A DNA stretch of 64,000 nt from Exilibacterium sp. GTDB taxonomy: Bacteria; Pseudomonadota; Gammaproteobacteria; Pseudomonadales; Cellvibrionaceae. The stretch's first letter is position 1. Each line of letters starts with the position of its first letter. Shown here one piece after another: positions 7,463-14,732 of the stretch. The notes beneath the pieces were generated by a model, which ran no database searches, had not been told where the DNA came from, and was given only the letters and a program-made list of their open reading frames with translations. The stretch spans positions 104,594-168,593 of the forward strand of contig JANQMH010000056.1 of NCBI GenBank assembly GCA_028280195.1. The letters run 5' to 3'. Made by a program: the position numbers and the translations under genes.

Positions 7463-9229
7463 GTGACGATCCGATCACGTGCCGGCGACAAGGCGCCGAT
7501 AGCACACCTGCTTACTCCGGTCAGGGGGCGATTGTGGTCTGCCTGCCTACTGCAAGCCGTGGGTGCACTGGCCGGAGTTGTTCCGTTTATTGCAGTGGCG
7601 GAACTCGGCAGGGTTCTGCTTGCGGAGGGGGTTGTCGATCAGACCCAGGCCTGGTGGATTGCAGGTCTTGCCGGTGCCGCACTCGCTGTGCGACTTGTCT
7701 GTTTGCTGGCGGCCGGTGCGCTTACTCACCTTGCCGATCTCGACCTTCAGCTCTACCTTCGACGCAGCATGGCTGCGCACCTTGCCCGCGTACCGCTGGG
7801 TTGGTTTGATGGTCGCAGTTCCGGCGCTGTAAAAAAAGCCTTGCAGGACGATGTGACAGCGTTGCATCACCTGGTTGGCCACGCCTATACCAACAGGGTT
7901 GCGGCGATCGTTACTCCAGTGGCGGCCTTCGCCTACCTGCTCTGGGTCGACTGGCGCCTGGCGCTGGCTGCTGTGGCACCTGTGGTAATTGGTATGGCGC
8001 TTTACGCTTTGCAGTTTCGCGGCTATGGCGAAAAGATGGCTGCCTATAACGCAGCGCTGAGCGAGGTGAACGCCGCTGCTGTCGAATTCGTCCAGGGCAT
8101 TGCGGTGATCAAGGCGTTCGGGCAGGCAGGCAAAGCCTATGGCCGTTTTATCCAGCGGACAGGCGCATTCGTCGAGTATTTTTGGAACTGGGTGCGCGGC
8201 CTGCTCAGACTTTCCGCAGCGTCGGAGATTGTGCTTTCACCGCTTTTTTCGATGATCGCTGTATTGCCGGCCGGCCTGCTGCTGGTCGCCGCGGGCGCCG
8301 TGCAGGCAGTCGACATACTGCCGGCCGTTATCCTTGCTCCGGCGCTGTCGGCACCGATCCTGACACTGTCCTACGCGCAGAACGAGCTGATGCTGGCAGA
8401 GGAGGCTGCGGCCCGTATTACCGACATCCTGGATACACCGGTTTTGTCCGAGCAAACCGTGCCGCAAACGCCGGACGGCAATCGCGTCGCCTATGAGCGC
8501 GTCAGCTTCTCCTATGACGGTGAGACCGAAGTGCTAAAAAATATTGATCTGGTGCTGGAGCCCGGCACTGTTACGGCGCTGGTCGGCCCTTCCGGCTCCG
8601 GTAAATCGACGCTTGCGCAGTTGTTGCCGCGGTTCTGGGATGTAAGTGCCGGCCGTATTACCGTCGGCGGCATTGCCATCACCGACATGGCGCCGGAGTC
8701 GCTTTATCGCTCTGTCAGTTTCGTTTTTCAGCATGTGCAGCTGTTGCGCGCGACCATTGCGGAGAATATCGCACTCGGCCGGCCGGGCGCGTCCAGGGCT
8801 GAGATTGAAGCGGCGGCTAAAGCCGCTCACGTTCACGAACGGATTATGGCGCTGTCACGCGGCTATGACGCTGTTGCCGGCGAGGATGCACATTTATCCG
8901 GCGGTGAGGCCCAGCGTGTTTCCATCGCCCGCGCGCTGCTGGCTGATGCGCCGATTCTGGTGCTCGACGAAGCCACCGCATTTGCCGATCCCGAGTCTGA
9001 AGCCGCTATTCAGGATGCCCTCTCAACACTCATCAAGGGGCGAACGCTGTTGATTATTGCCCACCGCCTGCCGGCAATCACGGGCGCGGATCAAATCTGT
9101 GTAATGGATGGCGGTCGCATCGTCGAGCGCGGCCGGCACAGTGCGCTGCTCGCCCGCAATGGGCTCTATGCCCGACTGTGGTCTGCCGGTGAAACCGTAT
9201 CGACCCCCGAGCCGGAGGTGATGGAGTGA
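7463..9229 (+). CDS. ABC transporter, fused permease-ATPase (siderophore type, subunit 1)
   Basis: Inner-membrane half-transporter of 588 residues. The first 310 residues form a six-helix ABC exporter-fold domain. The ATPase domain has Walker A GPSGSGKST, signature LSGGEAQRVS, Walker B ILVLDEATAFAD and switch histidine IIAHRL. The pairing with a second half-transporter and the variant ATAFADPE after Walker B recall the YbtP/IrtA kind of heterodimer, which imports ferric siderophores despite its exporter fold; the resemblance is from memory. The start is GTG 7463, with GAGG about 11 bases upstream. Its stop overlaps the next start (GTGA), so translation is coupled. A Fur box lies upstream. Confidence 0.9.
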   Translation: MTIRSRAGDKAPIAHLLTPVRGRLWSACLLQAVGALAGVVPFIAVAELGRVLLAEGVVDQTQAWWIAGLAGAALAVRLVCLLAAGALTHLADLDLQLYLRRSMAAHLARVPLGWFDGRSSGAVKKALQDDVTALHHLVGHAYTNRVAAIVTPVAAFAYLLWVDWRLALAAVAPVVIGMALYALQFRGYGEKMAAYNAALSEVNAAAVEFVQGIAVIKAFGQAGKAYGRFIQRTGAFVEYFWNWVRGLLRLSAASEIVLSPLFSMIAVLPAGLLLVAAGAVQAVDILPAVILAPALSAPILTLSYAQNELMLAEEAAARITDILDTPVLSEQTVPQTPDGNRVAYERVSFSYDGETEVLKNIDLVLEPGTVTALVGPSGSGKSTLAQLLPRFWDVSAGRITVGGIAITDMAPESLYRSVSFVFQHVQLLRATIAENIALGRPGASRAEIEAAAKAAHVHERIMALSRGYDAVAGEDAHLSGGEAQRVSIARALLADAPILVLDEATAFADPESEAAIQDALSTLIKGRTLLIIAHRLPAITGADQICVMDGGRIVERGRHSALLARNGLYARLWSAGETVSTPEPEVME

Positions 9230-10965
9230 TTCGAGCACTGTTGCGGGTTGCAGGTGCGGACGGGGGTGCATTACTGCGTCAGAATCTGTTCGGCCTGTTT
9301 CTGGAAGCCTTGCTGACGGGCGTGGGATTTGTATTGCTGGTGCCGCTGCTGCGCGCACTGTTTGCCGGAGACCTGCAGGCGGCCTGGTTCTGGTTTGGTG
9401 CGATGACCAGCTTGCTCGCCCTTTACGCATTGGTGCGCTACCACACCCAGCTCGCCGGCTTCCAGGCAGCTATTCGCCTGGGCCGGCTGCTGTTCGCGCG
9501 CCTGGGTGAGCATATAGCGCGCCTGCCACTCGGTTGGTTCGCGGCGGCAAGGGTCGGTCAGCTCGGCCGCCTGACCAGCCAGGGCGTTATCGATGTGATG
9601 GGCGTGCCTGCGCACTTGCTGCGACCGGTCATTACGGCGCTGGTAACGCCTGTCACCGTCATTGTGCTGATGTTCCTGTTTGACTGGCGTCTGGCGCTGG
9701 CGGCACTGATCACTGTGCCAGTGGCTGCTCTCGTCTATCGCTGGTCGGGAGATCTGGTGCAGCGCACTGACAACCGTGTTGATGCCGCCGCCGCCGATGC
9801 CGCCGGGCATATCATCGAGTTTGCCCAGGCGCAGGCTGTGCTGCGTGCCTTTGGCAAAGGCGATGCCTGCCTGGGAAAACTCGACGCCGCTTTAGCAGAG
9901 CAGCAGGCGGCCGGGTATGCACAAATCTTCACCGCGGCGCAGGGGATGGTGAGTTTCGTGTTCACCATTCAGTTTGCTTTCACATTCATCCTGCTGTTTG
10001 GGACCAACCTGGTCCTCGGCGGTAAGGTCGACGCGGCGGAACTGGTCGCCTTGCTGGTGCTCGCCGTTCGCTATGTCGAACCGCTACTTGGCGCAGCCGA
10101 TCTGGAGGGCGCGCTGCGCATCAGCCACAACAGCCTCGAGCGAATGGATGCGCTGTTGTCAACCGAAGCCATGGCCGAGCCGGCGCAGCCGCTGGCCCCC
10201 CGGGGTGCCGCGGTCAGCTTCGATAATGTCGGCTTCACCTACGATGGCACCCGGCTTTTGAATGGCGTGAGCTTTACCGCGGATGAGCGGGCCATAACCG
10301 CTATTGTCGGGCCATCGGGCTCCGGTAAAACCACGCTGCTGCGCCTGATCGCACGTTTCTGGGATGTCGATACCGGTACCGTGCGTATAGGCGATGTCGA
10401 TGTCCGGGATATGGCTACTGAGGATCTGATGGCGCGCATCTCAGTGGTCTTCCAGGATGTCTACTTATTCGATGGCACGATCGCCGATAATATCCGCCTC
10501 GGCCGGCCGCATGCCTCTGTTGAGGACATCGAGCGGGCTGCGCGGCTGGCCCGTGTCGATGAAATTGCTGCCCGCCTGCCCGCTGGGCTCGAAACGCAGG
10601 TGGGCGAGGGGGGGGCCGTACTGTCGGGGGGTGAACGCCAGCGCGTCGCCATCGCCCGCGCCATTTTGAAGGATGCGCAGATCGTATTGCTGGATGAGGC
10701 TACGGCCGCACTTGACTCCGTCAACGAAGCCGCCGTGCAAGCGGCATTGCGGGTCCTCACCGAAAACAAGACGCTGATCATCGTGGCGCACCGCCTGCAG
10801 ACCGTTGCCAGGGCCGATCGGATTCTCGTCTTAGACGATGGTCGCATCCTGGAGCAGGGCACACATGAAACCTTGCTTGCTCAGCAGGGTCGCTACGCTG
10901 CGTTTTGGCATGAGCGCAGCCGTGCGGCCGGCTGGCGACTGGTATCCGAGGGTCACCATCTTTGA
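9226..10965 (+). CDS. ABC transporter, fused permease-ATPase (siderophore type, subunit 2)
   Basis: Second half-transporter of 579 residues and presumed partner of the preceding protein. The N-terminal half is a six-helix membrane domain, including FGLFLEALLTGVGFVLLVPLL near the start. The C-terminal ATPase has Walker A GPSGSGKTT, signature LSGGERQRVAIA, Walker B IVLLDEATAALD and switch histidine IVAHRL. It starts at a GTG that overlaps the upstream stop and has a strong GGAGG site. The heterodimer arrangement next to TonB receptors, an AraC regulator and a ferredoxin reductase supports transport of an iron-siderophore or its precursor. Direction of transport is not decided by sequence. Confidence 0.9.
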   Translation: MIRALLRVAGADGGALLRQNLFGLFLEALLTGVGFVLLVPLLRALFAGDLQAAWFWFGAMTSLLALYALVRYHTQLAGFQAAIRLGRLLFARLGEHIARLPLGWFAAARVGQLGRLTSQGVIDVMGVPAHLLRPVITALVTPVTVIVLMFLFDWRLALAALITVPVAALVYRWSGDLVQRTDNRVDAAAADAAGHIIEFAQAQAVLRAFGKGDACLGKLDAALAEQQAAGYAQIFTAAQGMVSFVFTIQFAFTFILLFGTNLVLGGKVDAAELVALLVLAVRYVEPLLGAADLEGALRISHNSLERMDALLSTEAMAEPAQPLAPRGAAVSFDNVGFTYDGTRLLNGVSFTADERAITAIVGPSGSGKTTLLRLIARFWDVDTGTVRIGDVDVRDMATEDLMARISVVFQDVYLFDGTIADNIRLGRPHASVEDIERAARLARVDEIAARLPAGLETQVGEGGAVLSGGERQRVAIARAILKDAQIVLLDEATAALDSVNEAAVQAALRVLTENKTLIIVAHRLQTVARADRILVLDDGRILEQGTHETLLAQQGRYAAFWHERSRAAGWRLVSEGHHL

Positions 10966-11010
10966 TAATGGCGGTGGTTCGGCTGGTTGCTGAAACCACC
11001 GGCCGCCTCA

Positions 11011-11085
11011 CTTTGAGCAGAGAGGCTTTGAGCAGAGACGCTTTGATCAGAGACGTTTTGATCAGAGACGCTTTGACCAGAGAGG
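11011..11085. repeat. Five tandem copies of a 15-bp unit
   Basis: Units begin at 11011, 11026, 11041, 11056 and 11071, each close to CTTTGATCAGAGACG. The array covers the last eight codons of the leftward methyltransferase-like gene and continues past its stop. Because 15 is a multiple of three, the protein tail is itself repeat-derived. Confidence 0.9.
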
Positions 11086-11724
11086 TGCCGATCGCTCGCA
11101 ATAGGCCTCATAGGCGTGGCCGAACTGCTTGCGCATCATCGCTTCCTCATAAGGCACACGGATAAAATACATGAGGCCGAATGCAATAATGGCGGCCGGC
11201 CCGGCGATCCAGTTGTGAATCAGCAGCGGCTGAGTGATGACGATTAACCAGATTGCCGCATACATCGGGTGGCGGATGCGTTTGTAGATACCGGAGGTAA
11301 CCAGGTCATGCCCCTCGCGCAGCTCGACGGTGACACTCCAATTGTGTCCGAGATCGACGTGACTGCGCCAGAACAGCCAATAGGCCGGTGCGAGAATGGC
11401 CGCACCCACGCCTGTCGCCCAGTGTGGAAGACTGTAATTGGCGAAGCCTAGCGCACCCGTGACCAGATGCACGACTGGCAGCACGCTCGTGCCGATCGCC
11501 ATTATCGCCAGCAGAACCCGCTCAACAATGATCTGGTGTTTTTCGGTGATGGTGTTTTCCCGAGTCTGTTTTGCGAAGGGTGCGCGGATCGCGGCCATCA
11601 GCAAAAGGGAAGCGAGCCAGATAAGCGAACCCCAGCCATTGGTCTGCCAGCGCCACACCACGGCGCCGGCGACAGCGACGCCAATTGCGGTGAAGACAAA
11701 TCGCATCGCTGTGTTCAACGTCAT
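11062..11724 (-). CDS. Isoprenylcysteine carboxyl methyltransferase-like membrane protein
   Basis: Integral membrane protein of 220 residues with about five hydrophobic segments. The C-terminal half carries the ICMT/PEMT-type methyl-donor site: the LVTSGIYKRIRHPMYAA motif, then a transmembrane pair and YEEAMMRKQFGHAYEAYCER. The family methylates small or lipid-linked carboxyl or amino groups using S-adenosylmethionine. ATG 11724 is chosen because GGAG lies 7 bases upstream; an upstream start would add 19 polar residues. It is convergent with the ABC genes and upstream-linked to the reductase gene on the same strand. The substrate is unknown; siderophore or quinone-type methylation are only possibilities. 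The 3' end lies in a 15-bp tandem repeat. Confidence 0.8.
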   Translation of the reverse strand: MTLNTAMRFVFTAIGVAVAGAVVWRWQTNGWGSLIWLASLLLMAAIRAPFAKQTRENTITEKHQIIVERVLLAIMAIGTSVLPVVHLVTGALGFANYSLPHWATGVGAAILAPAYWLFWRSHVDLGHNWSVTVELREGHDLVTSGIYKRIRHPMYAAIWLIVITQPLLIHNWIAGPAAIIAFGLMYFIRVPYEEAMMRKQFGHAYEAYCERSAPLWSKRL

Positions 11725-11814
11725 TTTGCAGCTCCGGGTTTCATCTTTTCCGCACCAATCTCCCTGTTCACAATCAGTCACCGCACGCAGAGCAGCTGCC
11801 GCCGGCTTGGCGTG

Positions 11815-12588
11815 TCATTTCTCGACGAAGGCCCGCTCGATGGTGTATTCCGCCCGATACCCGTGCCGCGATTCCGAGAAGCCGCGGTCGTCCAGAATTT
11901 TGCAGGTATCCTTGAGCATGCCCGGGCTGCCGCAGAGCATAAAACGATCATCCTCGGGACTGGGAGCCGGCATATCGATATCGCGAAACAGTTTGCCACT
12001 GGTGATCAGGTCGGTCAGCCTGCCATTGTTCCTGTAGGCTTCGCGGGTGACGCAGGGATAGTATATCAACTGGCTGCGCACCATCTCGCCGATATGTTCA
12101 TCCGCGGGCAGTTGCCGCTCGATAAGCTGCTGATAAGCCAGCTCAGAGACCTGCCTGACGCCGTGAAACAAAATGACTTTTTCAAAGTCTGCATAAATTT
12201 CCGGATCCCGGATGAGACTCAGAAAGGGCGCCAGACCCGTTCCGGTGCCCAGCAGGTAAAGATGCTTGCCGGGCAACAGGTTGCCTGCTACCAGGGTGCC
12301 AGTGGGCTTGGTGCTGAGAATAACGGTATCGCCCGGCTGGATGCTTTGCAGCCGGGAGGTAAGTGGGCCATCGGGAACTTTGATGCTGAAGAATTCCAGC
12401 TCCGTCTGGTAGTTGGCGCTGGCGATACTGTAGGCGCGCATCAGAGGTCTGCCCGCTACCTCGAGACCGATCATGATGAAATGGCCATTTTCAAAGCGCA
12501 TGCTCTCCTGTCTGGTAGTTCGAAAACTGAACAGGGAGTCATTCCAGTGATGTACATAGGTCACTGTTTCCTGAATGTATTTGGACAT
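11815..12588 (-). CDS. fpr: Ferredoxin/flavodoxin-NADP reductase
   Basis: Cytoplasmic FAD enzyme of 257 residues, the usual Fpr length. FAD contacts are seen in MRAYSIAS, and the NADP-binding loop in LGTGTGLAPFLSL. The C terminus is the short Fpr type ending in RAFVEK. It moves electrons between NADPH and ferredoxin or flavodoxin, and relatives release iron from siderophores. The start is the ATG at 12588, preceded by AGGA. A near-perfect Fur box lies about 112 bp upstream, which links it to iron starvation rather than only to oxidative stress. An adjacent Fur box serves the divergent sigma-factor gene. Confidence 0.92.
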   Translation of the reverse strand: MSKYIQETVTYVHHWNDSLFSFRTTRQESMRFENGHFIMIGLEVAGRPLMRAYSIASANYQTELEFFSIKVPDGPLTSRLQSIQPGDTVILSTKPTGTLVAGNLLPGKHLYLLGTGTGLAPFLSLIRDPEIYADFEKVILFHGVRQVSELAYQQLIERQLPADEHIGEMVRSQLIYYPCVTREAYRNNGRLTDLITSGKLFRDIDMPAPSPEDDRFMLCGSPGMLKDTCKILDDRGFSESRHGYRAEYTIERAFVEK

Positions 12589-12699
12589 TCTCGTTCCTGT
12601 TGACAAGCCGCACCAAAGTCCGCCACAGGATCTGCTTGGCACTTGAGGGCAGCGGACCCGGCGGGCGGCAGTTCGCGAGAGTTGAAATAATGCCTAAAA

Positions 12700-12714
12700 T
12701 GAGAATGATTATCA
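12700..12714. promoter_or_regulatory. Fur box upstream of fpr
   Basis: TGAGAATGATTATCA matches 14 of 15 positions of the 7-1-7 consensus and is the strongest in the window together with 6916. Confidence 0.88.
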
Positions 12715-12854
12715 ATATTTTTTGGGCCTGGCATGATATACAGCCGGTGATGGGCCATTGCCAAAACTTGCAATCCCGGGTTTTCAAGCTCCGGGCGCGA
12801 CCCGCTGCGGGCGCTCATTGTTCACATTGCCCGGGGCGCCAATATCCCCTAGAA

Positions 12855-12869
12855 TGCGAATGATTCTCA
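12855..12869. promoter_or_regulatory. Fur box upstream of ECF sigma gene
   Basis: TGCGAATGATTCTCA matches 12 of 15 consensus positions and lies 22-36 bp upstream of the sigma-factor ATG. Bound Fur should directly block transcription or early elongation. Confidence 0.8.
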
Positions 12870-12890
12870 ATTTTTCTATGGACTGGGTTA

Positions 12891-13427
12891 ATGCTCCCCT
12901 GTGACAGCGCCTCGAATGCGCGCCTCGAAGCGCTTTATCTCTCACACCATGCCTGGTTGCGAGGCTGGCTGTGGCGCCGCCTCGGGTGTCCGGAGCGTGC
13001 GGCGGACTTTGCCCACGAGACCTTTTTCCGCGTCCTCACCCGCCCCGGTACTGAGACCCTGGAGCAGCCGCGGGCTTTTCTTACCTGTATTGCCACCCAC
13101 CTGCTGATAGACGACAGCCGGCGTGCGCGCATCGAGCGGGCCTGGCGAGAAACCCAGGCTGCGGTAGGGCAGGTCGCAGTCCCCTCCGCGGAGCAGGTTG
13201 TGGAATTCATTGATGCGCTCGAGCGTATCGCCCGCCTGTTGCAAGGCCTGGGCGAGCGGCCCAGGAAGGCGCTGCTGATGTACCGCCTAGACGGCATGAG
13301 CCAGGCTGATATTGCCGCTGAGTTAGGGGTCAGTGTCAGTATGGTCAAGAAGTATGTGGCGCAGGGCCTGGTGCATTGCCACCGCGCCCTGTGCAACGCT
13401 AAGCACAACAGTATTGCAGCGCTTTGA
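12891..13427 (+). CDS. FecI-like ECF sigma factor
   Basis: Extracytoplasmic-function sigma factor of 178 residues. Region 2 is seen in LYLSHHAWLRGWLWRRLGC and DFAHETFFRVL, and region 4 in RKALLMYRLDGMSQADIAAELGVSVSMVKKYV, here split for reading. The AHETF phrase and the company of FecR and an STN-domain receptor define the iron-starvation FecI group. It should direct RNA polymerase to the receptor gene downstream when the anti-sigma factor is signalled. Its stop overlaps the TTG start of the FecR-like gene, so the two are coupled. Confidence 0.93.
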   Translation: MLPCDSASNARLEALYLSHHAWLRGWLWRRLGCPERAADFAHETFFRVLTRPGTETLEQPRAFLTCIATHLLIDDSRRARIERAWRETQAAVGQVAVPSAEQVVEFIDALERIARLLQGLGERPRKALLMYRLDGMSQADIAAELGVSVSMVKKYVAQGLVHCHRALCNAKHNSIAAL

Positions 13428-14479
13428 CACAGCGATTGCCCGACTCGCAGCCGCCCCCGGAAACACCTTTCGAACAGCTCCTGAGCGAAGCTGCACAGTG
13501 GCGTGTACGCCTCGAGGACGATGCGGCTACCGACAGCGATCACCGGGCTTTCAAGCGCTGGCTGGCCATCAGTGACAGCCATCGTCGCGCCTGGCGTGAG
13601 ATTGGCGAGACCTGGGAGGCGCTTGGGGGTGCGCAACTCCCCGGTGCCCGAGCCGCGCTCGAGCGCAGCCACGCAGAAGAGCGGGTTGACGCCCGGCGCT
13701 TGCTGCGCAGAACGGTTATCGGCCTGGCAATACTCGCTGTCTTGCCCGCCGCCGGGTTATGGGTCAGCAACACCTCTCTGGCTTATTGGCTGGCCGATTA
13801 CCGCAGCGCAACCGGCGAGCGGCGGACTGTCAAGCTGGAAGATGGCAGTGTCCTCGATATGAACACCGCGACTGCGGTAGACCTGCATTTCGATAGCGCG
13901 CGGCGCCGCATCGCACTGCGGCGGGGCGAAGTTCACCTTCGTGTCGCGGCTGATCCCGACCGGCCGCTGGAAATCACTACCGAGGCCGGTGCTGTCCGTG
14001 CGCTCGGTACCCGATTCAGCGTGAGGAGGCTCGATACGCCTGCTGCCGGCAGCGGCTCGCGCGGTGCAGCCATGCGGGTCGCCGTATATGAGTCGCATGT
14101 CAGGTTGTGTGTGGCGTCCGGCGAGAGCTGCCGCAAACTGCGCAGGGGAGAGCAGGCACGCGCCACCGCGGCTGGTATCGCACCAACTGAGGCAATGGCA
14201 AAACACAGCCAGCCGGCCTGGTTGCAGGACCGTATGGACGTACTGAACCAACCTGTCATCGACGTGCTGGAGGAGCTGGCGCGATATCATCCCGGGATAC
14301 TGCATTACGACAAGCAGGCGCTGGCCGGGCTGCGGGTGTCCGCGACGCTGCCGCTCGATGATATTCCGCGTGCCCTCGATGCGTTGGCACTGGCGCTGCC
14401 GATTCGTATCCAGGCCTACGGCCGGTGGCTGCTGGTGGTTTCGCGCTCCGAGATCGAAGCCGCTGCCACAGTGCCCTAG
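13424..14479 (+). CDS. FecR-like anti-sigma/signal-relay protein
   Basis: Inner-membrane regulator of 351 residues. The N-terminal cytoplasmic domain (about 15-75) has the DUF4880 features EAAQWRVRLE and FKRWLAISDSHRRAW that hold the sigma factor. One transmembrane helix lies near residues 88-107. The periplasmic FecR domain follows (about 125-220, with TGERRTVKLEDGSVLDMNT). A C-terminal STN-like/DUF4974 segment (about 285-345) contains VSATLPLDDIPRALDALAL. The periplasmic part receives the signal from the STN domain of the receptor. The start is TTG, overlapping the sigma-factor stop (TTGA). Confidence 0.92.
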   Translation: MTQRLPDSQPPPETPFEQLLSEAAQWRVRLEDDAATDSDHRAFKRWLAISDSHRRAWREIGETWEALGGAQLPGARAALERSHAEERVDARRLLRRTVIGLAILAVLPAAGLWVSNTSLAYWLADYRSATGERRTVKLEDGSVLDMNTATAVDLHFDSARRRIALRRGEVHLRVAADPDRPLEITTEAGAVRALGTRFSVRRLDTPAAGSGSRGAAMRVAVYESHVRLCVASGESCRKLRRGEQARATAAGIAPTEAMAKHSQPAWLQDRMDVLNQPVIDVLEELARYHPGILHYDKQALAGLRVSATLPLDDIPRALDALALALPIRIQAYGRWLLVVSRSEIEAAATVP

Positions 14480-14732
14480 AGGCTGTTACATGACTCCCGG
14501 TCTACTGCGGCGGCGCCAGCTGTCAGTTGCCCCGCTGCGGCCGGGATCCATACCACAGCTTGTGGCGAAGATGACCGCTGTTGCCGGCCCGTCCGCTGTT
14601 TCTCAGCGATCTGCGCAGCAATCCTCTGTCCGAACTTGCCCGTGCCGCTAAAAATTCTGCTCCCCGCTGTCCCTTTTTCCAGGCTGCCCGTCATAGAGGA
14701 TTATTCTGTAAAACAACGGGAGAATACCCTGC

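Larger units (their letters stand above)
12589..12890. promoter_or_regulatory. Divergent Fur-controlled promoter region (fpr / ECF sigma)
   Basis: A 302-bp region between the leftward reductase and the rightward sigma-factor gene. It carries Fur boxes at 12700-12714 and 12855-12869, one near each start. No gene of its own is evident. Confidence 0.75.

Noticed and set aside
10778..11101. Leftward frame of 107 codons rich in KASL/KTSL repeats
   Set aside because: It lies antisense to the ABC gene and its repetitive part is only the 15-bp tandem array read in another frame.
12935..13672. Long leftward frame of 245 codons opposite the sigma-factor and FecR genes
   Set aside because: It is antisense to two well-supported genes and shows no domain; a consequence of high GC content.
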